Assembly: GCA_040758525.1 (NCBI GenBank)
Contig: JBFLVQ010000512.1
Location: 1 to 6,882 of the forward strand
Length of the DNA stretch: 6,882 bases
Reading direction: 5' to 3'
From: JBFLVQ01 sp040758525
Lineage (GTDB): Bacteria; Acidobacteriota; Blastocatellia; Chloracidobacteriales; JADJPF01
The notes beneath the pieces are model-generated. The model was not told the DNA's origin, did no database searches, and saw only the letters and a program-made list of their open reading frames with translations. Shown one piece after another: positions 1-6,728 of this stretch; the stretch's first letter is position 1, and each line of letters starts with the position of its first letter. The position numbers and the translations under genes were made by a program.

Positions 1-49
1 GCTGATGTTCGGCGTATATTTTGATCAAATTTAAAGTCTACTAACAATA

Positions 50-90
50 TTGCGCCACCGAGACTTAATTGCCAGTGGCGCAAATCTTTT
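50..90 (+). terminator. Putative rho-independent terminator of an upstream gene
   Basis: Positions 50-58 (ttgcgccac) and 75-83 (gtggcgcaa) are perfect reverse complements, forming a 9-bp GC-rich stem around a 16-base loop. TTTT follows at 87-90, then a pyrimidine-rich stretch. The T run lies only on the right side, so the structure suits transcripts entering from the left, probably from a gene outside the window. The loop is long and the T run short and interrupted, so a protein-binding operator or a leader hairpin of the kinase mRNA remains possible. Confidence 0.5.
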
Positions 91-194
91 ATCCTTTAGG
101 TAGAGATCTCTTTTCTTGTTGCGCCTGTCTGGCAGCTAGCCTAAAATCTTCAAGATGAAATACTAAAGCCCCGTATTTAGCTCTTAATAATTGC
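91..194 (+). other. Leader region of the histidine kinase gene, no clear promoter
   Basis: About 100 bases separate the hairpin from the kinase start. A TTGTTG at 116-121 and a TAAAAT at 142-147 look like -35 and -10 elements, but they are 20 bases apart, which is too wide for a confident sigma70 call. A perfect 10-bp palindrome, agagatctct, lies at 102-111 and could be an operator half or chance. No Shine-Dalgarno sequence is seen just before the ATG at 195. Confidence 0.3.
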
Positions 195-3100
195 ATGTCG
201 AGCACGAAGACAAAGTTCTTTACCCCTGGTATCACGCTCGTGCTGATGCTAGCCCTCTTTATCATGGCTGGCGCATGGAGTGCGGCTTACTATTTTGCAC
301 GCAGTTTTGAGGATGATACCTGTCAACGTTACAATGAGAAACAGCTCGAACATGTAGTGGGAATCTCACGCAATCTCTCTCAAATCCTCTCGCTAATAGA
401 GAAGGATCTTGAATATCTGGCTTCACTGCCAGATCTGCAAAGTACCGATAAACAGCGTATCTTGCCACACTTGAATGCCTTCTACCGCCACTTTGACGGT
501 TATATCTATGATATTTCGCGCATAGATGTAAGTGGAAACGTACTTGTTAACTACAACCCCGAAGCTGCAGTGACTATTGGTAAGAACGCCTTCAATTGTC
601 CTGCTACAGTACAGGTCTTTCATACACATAAAACTGCGCTAGGGGGGCCGTTTACGACATTGAAAGGTACTAAAGGGGTGGCCTTAGATATGCCTATATT
701 CACATACGATGCTAGCACAGGCGCACCCGTTTTCACTGGCACACTCTCTTGCCTGATAGAGCTAGATAGTTGGGGAAAGACTTATGTTACACCCTACGAC
801 ACACATCTAAACAGCTTTACCTGGATTATTAATGATCAACATAAAATTGTTGCACATTCGAATTTCAAATTGATTGGTGAGTCCTGGGAACATATTGCAC
901 AAGCCTCTATTATCGATCCAGAACCAGAGACGACAGATCGCAATGCAGACCGTGAATTTCTTACCCGTGCCCTTTATGGGCAAGCCGGTAAGGAACAGGT
1001 TAAACTGGGCAGTTTAGGCAATGAATATCAACTGATTGCTTATGCGCCGCTACGGGTTGCTGGCACATTGTGGTTAGTTATCTCCAATGCGCCACGCAAG
1101 GCGGTACTAAAGCCATTGAATGATAATTTGAGCAAGATCAGTGTGGTGATGATTCTCTTTGGTGGCTTATTGACTGTGATGGTAGGCTTTGCAATGTATG
1201 CCGAGCAACGTAAACTTGGGCTAGAACGTGATATGCGCCAGAGTCTACAGCAGTCTGAGAAGAAGTATCGATTGCTTATTGAACGTAGTAACGATGGCAT
1301 TATCGTCACCTCTCCAGATGGATTTATCAAGCTCACCAATCGACGTATTGCTGAGATGCTCGGCTATAGTGAAGAAGAGTTACTAGGCCGTAATCTGCGT
1401 GAACTAATTCCCATTTTGCAGCAACCAATTTTAGAAAGTGAATGGCAGAAACATCAGCGTGGTGAGAATTCTAGTTATGAATTGGAGTTGCTGCCTAAAA
1501 ATGGTGATCTACTTACTATGATTGTGTCAGGTTCACCAGTCTTCAATCGTAATAATGAGCAGATTGCCAATCTCAGCATCTTCACTGATATTACTGATAA
1601 GAAACGTACCGAAGAAGAGATACGCCGTCGTAATGAGGAATTGCTTGCTGTTAATGCAATCGCCGAGGCAGTGAATTATTCACTTGTTTTGATGGAGAGT
1701 TTTGCTGCCGCGGCATGCAAGGTTCGCGAGGTGTTAAACCTAGATGGCTGTCTGATCTTTTCGCTTAATGAGAAGACACATGAGCTAGTTGTCAGTGCCA
1801 GTGTTGGTTTCTCGGCACAGTTTGTCGAACAACCGGCTATCAATCGTATACCACTTATGCAGGATATCATTGGTAAAGTTGTTGAAACTGGCGAGGTCCT
1901 GATATTTGAGGATATCGCTAAGACAGACTACCATCTGTGTGAACTAGCTAGAAGTGAAGGGATCGTTTCAGTAGCTTTTGTCTCTATCAAGGCAGGGCCA
2001 CGCTGCTACGGTGTGATAGGATGTATGAATCGCTTTCAGCGAATTTTTAGCGAGCGTGATATCAATCTGTTACGCACTATTGGTCAGACGATAGGATTAG
2101 CTGTAGAGAAGGCGCGTCTATATGAGATGGAACGACGTCGCTCTCGCCGTCTTGAGACAATCTATCAGGTTAGTGACAAGATGACCGCGTTGCTTGAACT
2201 TGAAGAGCTATTACCAATACTTACTAAGCTGATTCATGAGACCTTTAATTACTATAATGTAAATATCTTTCTTGCCGACAAGGCGACTGGTGAATTGATC
2301 TTTACGGCTGGTTGTGGTGGCTATCAGTCACCCGAGCCAGTAGGTGTACGCCTCAAACCCTCTGAGGGAATTGTTGGTACGTGTTTCCAAAGTGGTGACC
2401 CAATCTTGGTTGATGATGTGCTTCAGGCACCCAACTTTCTCTACATAGAAAGCCTGCCTGAAACAAAATCGGAACTAGCTGTACCACTACTCTCGCGTGG
2501 TGCGCCGATCGGTGTGCTGGATGTGCAGAGTAGCGTAGTAAGTGCCTTTGATGAAGAAGATGTCCTTACTTTGCAAGTGCTCGCCGAGCAGATTGGTGTT
2601 GCCGTTGAGAATGCACAGCTTTATGAGCGGGTTAAACATTCACTTGAGGAAGTGCGTAAGTCACAAGCATTCTTTGCCAAAATCGTATTAGAATCGCCGC
2701 TCTCTACCTTTATCACCGACTCATATGGTACCTGCATATTGATCAATCAAAGCGCGCTGGCATTACTTGGTAGAGATCTTGCTTATGATGAAGTGATCGG
2801 CAAATATAACCTAATGCGTGATCCGCCCTTTGCTGCTAGTCCAATTGCTGAACAGATTAGAACTGTAATGGCCGGAGAAGTGGTTCAATTTACTGTTGAT
2901 CTACCTGCTCCACTACATTGGAACGGGCCAACGCAACGCGACACCATTACCTTGCGCGCTACGATCTTCCCATTAATGGATGATATCTCGCGAGTCGCTA
3001 ATATCGTTGCTAAGTTTGAAGATCTCACTGAGAAGAAGCAACTTGAAGAGGCGCTTATACAGGCACAGAAGATGGAATCGATTGGCACACTGGCCGGTGG

Positions 3101-4190
3101 TATTGCACACGACTTCAATAATATTCTAGGTGGAGTACTCGGCTACACATCTTTCATTAAAACTAAGATGGCTAAGGTCGATCCACTCTACCGCTACATC
3201 GATATCATAGAATCTTCAGCACGACGTGCTGCTGATCTGACACAGCAGTTACTAGCCTTTGCACGCGGTGGTAAGTATCGTGTGCAGTCGCTGGCTCTCA
3301 ATCTACTAGTGAAAGAAGCGGTGCAATTGATCGCTAGTGCAATCGATAAGAACATTAATGTAAAACTCGATCTTTGGCCCACCTTACCAGCGATTGAAGG
3401 AGATGGTAGCCAAATTATCCAAACCATTGTTAACATATGTATCAATGCTCGTGACGCAATGCCTGCGGGTGGACAGTTGACTATCTCTACTTCATTAATT
3501 AATACCAATGCATTGTTTGTACAACGCCATCCCGGTGCACAGTCTGGCGGTTATATATCACTTATCATTAGTGACACTGGTATGGGTATGACAGAGGAGA
3601 CTAAGCAACGAATCTTTGAGCCGTTCTTCACTACCAAGAAAGATAAAAAAGGAACAGGCTTAGGCCTGGCAATGGTCTATGGTATTGTTAAAAATCATGG
3701 TGGTTACATTGATGTAGAAAGCACTTTAGGCGTTGGTACAACCTTCTCAATCTACTTACCTATCTCTGAGAAGCAGATTGAGGAGACGGTAACACGTATG
3801 AGTGGCCAGTTCGAGCGTGGCAGTGAAACTATTCTGGTAGCAGAAGACGAGGAGATCATTCGTGAGTTGATTGTTGAAATGCTCGATAGTGGCGGCTACA
3901 AAGTGATCCCGGCTGGCAATGGTCGAGAGGCATTAGATATCTACCGCCAGCGCGCTCATGAGATTGATCTAGTAATTCTAGATATGATGATGCCAGAAGT
4001 AGGTGGTCATGAGGCATTCCAACAGTTGAAAAAGATTAACCCAAATGTGAAAGTATTGCTCTCTAGTGGCTATAGCCAGGATGGCCTAGCACAACAATTA
4101 CTCAATGAAGGGGTATTGGGATTTATACAGAAACCATATGCTGTTAAAGATCTGCTTGATAAAGTCCGTTTTATTATCGACACTGTGTAA
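195..4190 (+). CDS. Hybrid sensor histidine kinase (Cache-PAS-GAF-GAF-PAS-HisKA-HATPase-REC)
   Basis: This 1331-residue inner-membrane kinase would sense a periplasmic ligand, autophosphorylate on histidine and pass phosphate to its own receiver. Transmembrane segments at about 11-34 and 314-336 flank a periplasmic domain of about 280 residues that reads as a double-Cache-type sensor. The cytoplasmic part has PAS 352-470, GAF 484-640, GAF 653-812 and PAS 822-946, with coiled linkers between them. The H-box AGGIAHDFNN places the phosphorylated His at 972, and the HDFNN form marks the family often called HPK4. The ATPase domain shows the N-box with N1080 and N1084 (NARDAM), G1 DTGMGM at 1127-1132, the F-box FEPFFTTK at 1141-1148 and G2 GTGLGLAM at 1153-1160. 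The receiver (1212-1328) has acidic E1217/D1218, phosphoacceptor D1263, S1291 and K1313. All catalytic motifs look intact. No DNA-binding or other output domain follows, so a partner (HPt protein or separate regulator) is expected off-window, or the receiver tunes the kinase. ATG 195 is the only ATG after the in-frame stop at 156. The ligand is unknown. The 3' end overlaps the pilus-like gene. Confidence 0.97.
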   Translation: MSSTKTKFFTPGITLVLMLALFIMAGAWSAAYYFARSFEDDTCQRYNEKQLEHVVGISRNLSQILSLIEKDLEYLASLPDLQSTDKQRILPHLNAFYRHFDGYIYDISRIDVSGNVLVNYNPEAAVTIGKNAFNCPATVQVFHTHKTALGGPFTTLKGTKGVALDMPIFTYDASTGAPVFTGTLSCLIELDSWGKTYVTPYDTHLNSFTWIINDQHKIVAHSNFKLIGESWEHIAQASIIDPEPETTDRNADREFLTRALYGQAGKEQVKLGSLGNEYQLIAYAPLRVAGTLWLVISNAPRKAVLKPLNDNLSKISVVMILFGGLLTVMVGFAMYAEQRKLGLERDMRQSLQQSEKKYRLLIERSNDGIIVTSPDGFIKLTNRRIAEMLGYSEEELLGRNLRELIPILQQPILESEWQKHQRGENSSYELELLPKNGDLLTMIVSGSPVFNRNNEQIANLSIFTDITDKKRTEEEIRRRNEELLAVNAIAEAVNYSLVLMESFAAAACKVREVLNLDGCLIFSLNEKTHELVVSASVGFSAQFVEQPAINRIPLMQDIIGKVVETGEVLIFEDIAKTDYHLCELARSEGIVSVAFVSIKAGPRCYGVIGCMNRFQRIFSERDINLLRTIGQTIGLAVEKARLYEMERRRSRRLETIYQVSDKMTALLELEELLPILTKLIHETFNYYNVNIFLADKATGELIFTAGCGGYQSPEPVGVRLKPSEGIVGTCFQSGDPILVDDVLQAPNFLYIESLPETKSELAVPLLSRGAPIGVLDVQSSVVSAFDEEDVLTLQVLAEQIGVAVENAQLYERVKHSLEEVRKSQAFFAKIVLESPLSTFITDSYGTCILINQSALALLGRDLAYDEVIGKYNLMRDPPFAASPIAEQIRTVMAGEVVQFTVDLPAPLHWNGPTQRDTITLRATIFPLMDDISRVANIVAKFEDLTEKKQLEEALIQAQKMESIGTLAGGIAHDFNNILGGVLGYTSFIKTKMAKVDPLYRYIDIIESSARRAADLTQQLLAFARGGKYRVQSLALNLLVKEAVQLIASAIDKNINVKLDLWPTLPAIEGDGSQIIQTIVNICINARDAMPAGGQLTISTSLINTNALFVQRHPGAQSGGYISLIISDTGMGMTEETKQRIFEPFFTTKKDKKGTGLGLAMVYGIVKNHGGYIDVESTLGVGTTFSIYLPISEKQIEETVTRMSGQFERGSETILVAEDEEIIRELIVEMLDSGGYKVIPAGNGREALDIYRQRAHEIDLVILDMMMPEVGGHEAFQQLKKINPNVKVLLSSGYSQDGLAQQLLNEGVLGFIQKPYAVKDLLDKVRFIIDTV

Positions 4191-6150
4191 AGGTGTAAAG
4201 CAACTTCGACCACTTTTGCTGGTGCTGCTTTTGCTCGTTGCTGTAGATGGCTTTGCCCAACAACCTGCCAAGAAGGCTAATAAGCCTGTGGCTAAGAACA
4301 CGCCTAAGAGCACTGCGAAATCCTCAACGGACACGGCTGCACGTGAGCAATTGGCTGAAATTAAGAATGAGATCGGTGCGTTGCTGAAACGTGTCTTGAA
4401 GAACGAGGACGAGATACAACAAGCACTGGGAGATATCAAGAACGAACTTCGTCTACGCGAATTACGCTGGCGAGTCTTTGAGCGTAGCGCAGGCGTGGCA
4501 GATGAGCCTTTTGTCTTCCATCCAGTGCGTGTGGAACTGCTTGGCACTTATGAAAGACTCACAGACGCGCTACTCAACCTGGCTGCCTTCAATTATCTGG
4601 TTATTGTTGATGATCTAGAAGTGAAGCGCACACGCCAACCCTCGCCACTGGTATCGCTAGAAGCAAGCTTTACGCTCTTGCTCTACTCTCTAGATGAGCA
4701 GTCTTGTGCACAGATGCAGTCACCCACAGGTGCAGATATAGGTGCACAGCTTGAGACTGCCCAGCAGTCACTGGCACAATTGGGAGCACGATTTGAGGAG
4801 CGAGTAAGTTGCTGGAGTGCATTGCGCACACTGGGCCGGCGTTTTCCTAAATCACTTGAGAGTGTCTTGACCGGGCTCTCTTATCAACGTGGCCAGCTTA
4901 AATTTAATGGTATCTCTCGCAGCATTAATACTGCTAACCAACTAGCTGGTGGCCTTACTGAATCACAATTGTTTAGCGATGTTGCGGACGAGCAGAGCGG
5001 TCCTGCATTTAAACTAACAGCACGCTTGGTGACGGAAAAGGCCTATACACAATGGCTGGAAGGGGCCGATAATAGCGACCTAGAGGCACTTGCCCGTGAT
5101 CCCTTTACCACCTCTTACAGTTTAGAGCAGCTTACTCAAGGCAGTGGTGCAAGCGCTAACTATCCACCTTTAGAAAAACGGCTTAATGACTACTTGCAAC
5201 AGGTGAATACAGTCACCACCAAGCGACTAGATCGCACTATGCCTTACCTGGTGGCAGAGCTTTCACTGGCAGGTGTCTATTTTACTACTAACCAACAAGG
5301 AGCAATATTCAAGACACCAAATCAGAAGGAGATCTTTGTTAATGCTGGTGCGCGCTGCTACAATGGCCGCTTTACCGGAATACAACAGGGTCGTGCACTC
5401 TTTGAAGAAGCCATTACCAATACCGAAGGCAAAATACAGACCTCGCAAGTAGTCAAGACAATTGAATCTAACTGTTTTGTTGTGACAATGCTACCACCTA
5501 GCAAGACATCCCAGGCAACAACACAGCTAGAAACTGCAGCCCGTAGCAAACTCCCTGATTTCACCGTAACAGTTAATTCGGCTAATGTCGAACTGCACTC
5601 CTTATTGCCACTCCTGCATGAATTGAGCGGCCAACAGTTCGGTTTTGTGCTGGATCAATCTGTGCCTAGACTCTGTGTAACCATTAGTCGAGATCGTGCG
5701 CCTTTTGGTGATGTCGTACTCTACCTGCTACAGAGTGCTAATCTTACTCTAGTAGAGGAGAATGGCATCTTTCGTATTCTTGCTCGCGACCAGATCGCAG
5801 ATGTGCAGGCCCCTGCGCTCGCGGTCAGTGTAAACGCCCCACCACCTACTGGCAAATTTGGCAGTGCCGATTTTTCTGCCGAAGCGATCACACTCTCCCT
5901 GGTAGAGGCAGAGCTTGATGATGTCGCCAAATTCTTGAGCAGTAAGTATGGAGTAGGCTTTGTGCTTTCCGAAAAAGCTAAAAAGATGAAAGTGACAGCA
6001 AGTGTGACAGAAAAAGCCTGGCCACAAGTCTTAACCGCGATGTTAAGAGCAGCCCGTTTGGGCCTATTCATCGATGCAGAACGTGTGCTGGTGCTTGATC
6101 GCACGGAACTGCAGCAATTGCAGTCACAAGGTAAGGCAGTCTTTAAATAA
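4138..6150 (+). CDS. Fused type IV pilus alignment/secretin-N protein (PilO-, PilN-, PilP- and STN-like domains)
   Basis: Residues are numbered from ATG 4138 (670 aa). A hydrophobic stretch at 26-36 ending VDGFA-QQ resembles a signal peptide or membrane anchor. It is followed by a Lys/Ala/Pro-rich linker (40-63) and a coiled coil (about 69-114). Residues 130-188 (core GTYERLTDALLNLAAFNYLV, then a beta-rich stretch ending LLLYSLDE) resemble the ferredoxin-like domain of PilO. Residues 209-297 (CWSALRTLGRRFPKSLESVL, then QLKFNGISRS and SQLFSDV) resemble the periplasmic half of PilN. Residues 320-442 begin with RDPF and contain ELSLAGVYF and a small beta domain ending TSQVVKTI, resembling PilP. 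Residues 473-551 and 583-657 each resemble an STN/secretin N domain (VELHSLLPLLHELSGQQFGF; LVEAELDDVAKFLSSKYGVG). In type IV pilus systems these modules build the envelope-spanning alignment complex and the periplasmic part of the secretin. No secretin channel domain and no PilN-type cytoplasmic PilM-binding motif is present. The start is uncertain: ATG 4105, ATG 4138, TTG 4156 and CTG 4183 are all in frame, none has a strong ribosome site, and all lie within the kinase gene, so coupled translation is likely. The gene is certain; the role is inferred. Confidence 0.85.
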   Translation: MLLKICLIKSVLLSTLCKGVKQLRPLLLVLLLLVAVDGFAQQPAKKANKPVAKNTPKSTAKSSTDTAAREQLAEIKNEIGALLKRVLKNEDEIQQALGDIKNELRLRELRWRVFERSAGVADEPFVFHPVRVELLGTYERLTDALLNLAAFNYLVIVDDLEVKRTRQPSPLVSLEASFTLLLYSLDEQSCAQMQSPTGADIGAQLETAQQSLAQLGARFEERVSCWSALRTLGRRFPKSLESVLTGLSYQRGQLKFNGISRSINTANQLAGGLTESQLFSDVADEQSGPAFKLTARLVTEKAYTQWLEGADNSDLEALARDPFTTSYSLEQLTQGSGASANYPPLEKRLNDYLQQVNTVTTKRLDRTMPYLVAELSLAGVYFTTNQQGAIFKTPNQKEIFVNAGARCYNGRFTGIQQGRALFEEAITNTEGKIQTSQVVKTIESNCFVVTMLPPSKTSQATTQLETAARSKLPDFTVTVNSANVELHSLLPLLHELSGQQFGFVLDQSVPRLCVTISRDRAPFGDVVLYLLQSANLTLVEENGIFRILARDQIADVQAPALAVSVNAPPPTGKFGSADFSAEAITLSLVEAELDDVAKFLSSKYGVGFVLSEKAKKMKVTASVTEKAWPQVLTAMLRAARLGLFIDAERVLVLDRTELQQLQSQGKAVFK

Positions 6151-6318
6151 GAAGATAGTAAGAGAAATTTAACCGATCAGTTAATGAATTTAATAAAATT
6201 GTGGAGACAAAAACCTTGAGGTCTTGCCTCCACTGGTTAGAGGAGTTGCAAGCAAACCACACGATTCAAACGATCCGCCGCCAGGGTCTGCTCGCGCTAC
6301 TCCTACTTTGAGAATCTG
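6151..6318. other. Convergent intergenic gap without a credible gene
   Basis: This gap lies between the end of the pilus-like gene and the end of the minus-strand ORFs. It starts AT-rich, with a short inverted repeat TTAAC/GTTAA at 6169-6173 and 6180-6184, then holds a hairpin (6201-6233) and turns GC-richer near 6270-6300. A 36-codon plus-strand reading frame from GTG 6201 to TGA 6309 has no ribosome site and sits on the hairpin, so I do not call it a gene. No secretin core follows the pilus-like gene. Confidence 0.6.
6201..6233. terminator. Hairpin in the convergent gap, possible terminator
   Basis: GTGGAG at 6201-6206 pairs with CTCCAC at 6228-6233, and inside it ACC at 6213-6215 pairs with GGT at 6220-6222 around a TTGA loop. 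On the minus strand the stem is followed by an AATTTTATT stretch, which fits a weak terminator for the minus-strand genes. On the plus strand no T run follows, so termination of the pilus-like transcript by this element is doubtful. Confidence 0.35.
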
Positions 6319-6339
6319 CTAATTCACTCCTGCTCGCGC
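6288..6339. repeat. Short direct repeat ctgctcgcgc
   Basis: The 10-mer ctgctcgcgc occurs at 6288-6297 and again at 6330-6339, each copy followed within a few bases by ctac. The second copy lies inside the 3' end of the doubtful minus-strand ORF. It may be a small tandem duplication or a regulatory site pair; two copies alone cannot decide. Confidence 0.35.
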
Positions 6340-6435
6340 GGCTACCACAACATATAGACCCTTCTGATCGCTTGTGCCCAAGTTTACGACAAACACTATA
6401 TATTGTAAAGAGGGTTTTCGCGCCTTACTAGGCAT
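6319..6435 (-). CDS. Doubtful 38-residue ORF overlapping the upstream small gene
   Basis: Read on the minus strand from ATG 6435 to the TAG at 6319, this encodes 38 residues beginning MPSKARKPSLQYIVFVVNLG. Its ATG overlaps the stop of the preceding small gene by 8 bases (ATGCCTAG), and a GGAG at 6439-6442 sits three bases upstream, so translational coupling is conceivable. No family is recognised. It could be a small coupled gene, a frameshifted tail of the upstream gene, or a chance ORF. The frame stays open upstream to about 6552, overlapping the other gene. Confidence 0.25.
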   Translation of the reverse strand: MPSKARKPSLQYIVFVVNLGTSDQKGLYVVVAARAGVN

Positions 6436-6661
6436 GTGCTCCGGAATGGCGTGGCTGACGTCGTCGCCAGTAACGTAGTGCTTCCGATTCATCATTAAAG
6501 GAGCGCTGTCTAAGCCAATGTTGCCGTCCCTCGACCTCCTCCATACGCGCAAAGAAGAAGGAGGCTGGCTGTTGTTGTAAACCGCTGATGATACCTACCA
6601 TTGCTAACTCGCCATTGATATCCTGGCCACGTTCGAAAACCAAAATTCGAATCTTTGCCAC
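6428..6661 (-). CDS. Small hypothetical protein, 77 residues
   Basis: Starting at GTG 6661 and ending at TAG 6428-6430, this encodes a 77-residue soluble protein beginning MAKIRILVFERGQDINGELA. It has a hydrophobic and aromatic middle (MVGIISGLQQQPASFFFARM) and an Arg-rich end (RYWRRRQPRHSG). There is no signal peptide or membrane span, and I recognise no family. The frame extends upstream to a GTG at 6772, but the 6661 start is preferred: AGGAGT lies six bases before it, and a promoter-like pair lies 38-66 bases upstream. It is transcribed towards the pilus-like gene and followed by an overlapping short ORF. It could be a small regulator or accessory protein, but nothing in the sequence shows which. 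Confidence 0.6.
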   Translation of the reverse strand: MAKIRILVFERGQDINGELAMVGIISGLQQQPASFFFARMEEVEGRQHWLRQRSFNDESEALRYWRRRQPRHSGAHA

Positions 6662-6667
6662 CGTTAT

Positions 6668-6673
6668 ACTCCT
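6668..6673 (-). promoter_or_regulatory. Shine-Dalgarno site of the 77-residue gene
   Basis: The minus strand reads AGGAGT here, six bases before GTG 6661. It is the clearest ribosome site in the window and decides the start in favour of the 77-residue product over a 114-residue one. Confidence 0.65.
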
Positions 6674-6698
6674 AGTTATGAAATCATTTACCTGTGAA

Positions 6699-6727
6699 AA
6701 TATAGCGAAAACCGGTCTATTATGCAA
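6699..6727 (-). promoter_or_regulatory. Putative sigma70-type promoter of the small minus-strand gene
   Basis: On the minus strand, TTGCAT (6727-6722) and TATATT (6704-6699) are separated by exactly 17 bases. The -10 box matches the consensus at five of six positions, the -35 box at three of six. Transcription would begin near 6692, giving a short leader that contains the AGGAGT site. The spacer carries the palindrome accggt at 6711-6716. Confidence 0.45.
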
Positions 6728-6728
6728 G

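Noticed and set aside
20..29. Perfect 10-bp palindrome tttgatcaaa near the left edge
   Set aside because: It is AT-rich and short, and its context is cut by the window edge. Chance is likely.
2769..2779. The 11-mer ggtagagatct shared with the leader at 99-109
   Set aside because: There is one match inside a coding region, with no further copies noticed and no common context.
4098..4547. A 149-codon minus-strand frame opposite the kinase/pilus-gene junction
   Set aside because: It is Ser/Thr/Arg-rich shadow sequence lying across two well-supported plus-strand genes.
6255..6285. A tRNA T-arm-like sequence (attcaaac and its complement)
   Set aside because: The flanking bases do not form a five-pair T stem, and no acceptor, D or anticodon arm could be found around it.
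6201..6311. Plus-strand 36-codon frame from GTG 6201, with a Leu-rich end, loosely like the start of a recombinase
   Set aside because: There is no ribosome site, the start lies on a hairpin arm, and the resemblance is too short to support a family. It is treated as chance.
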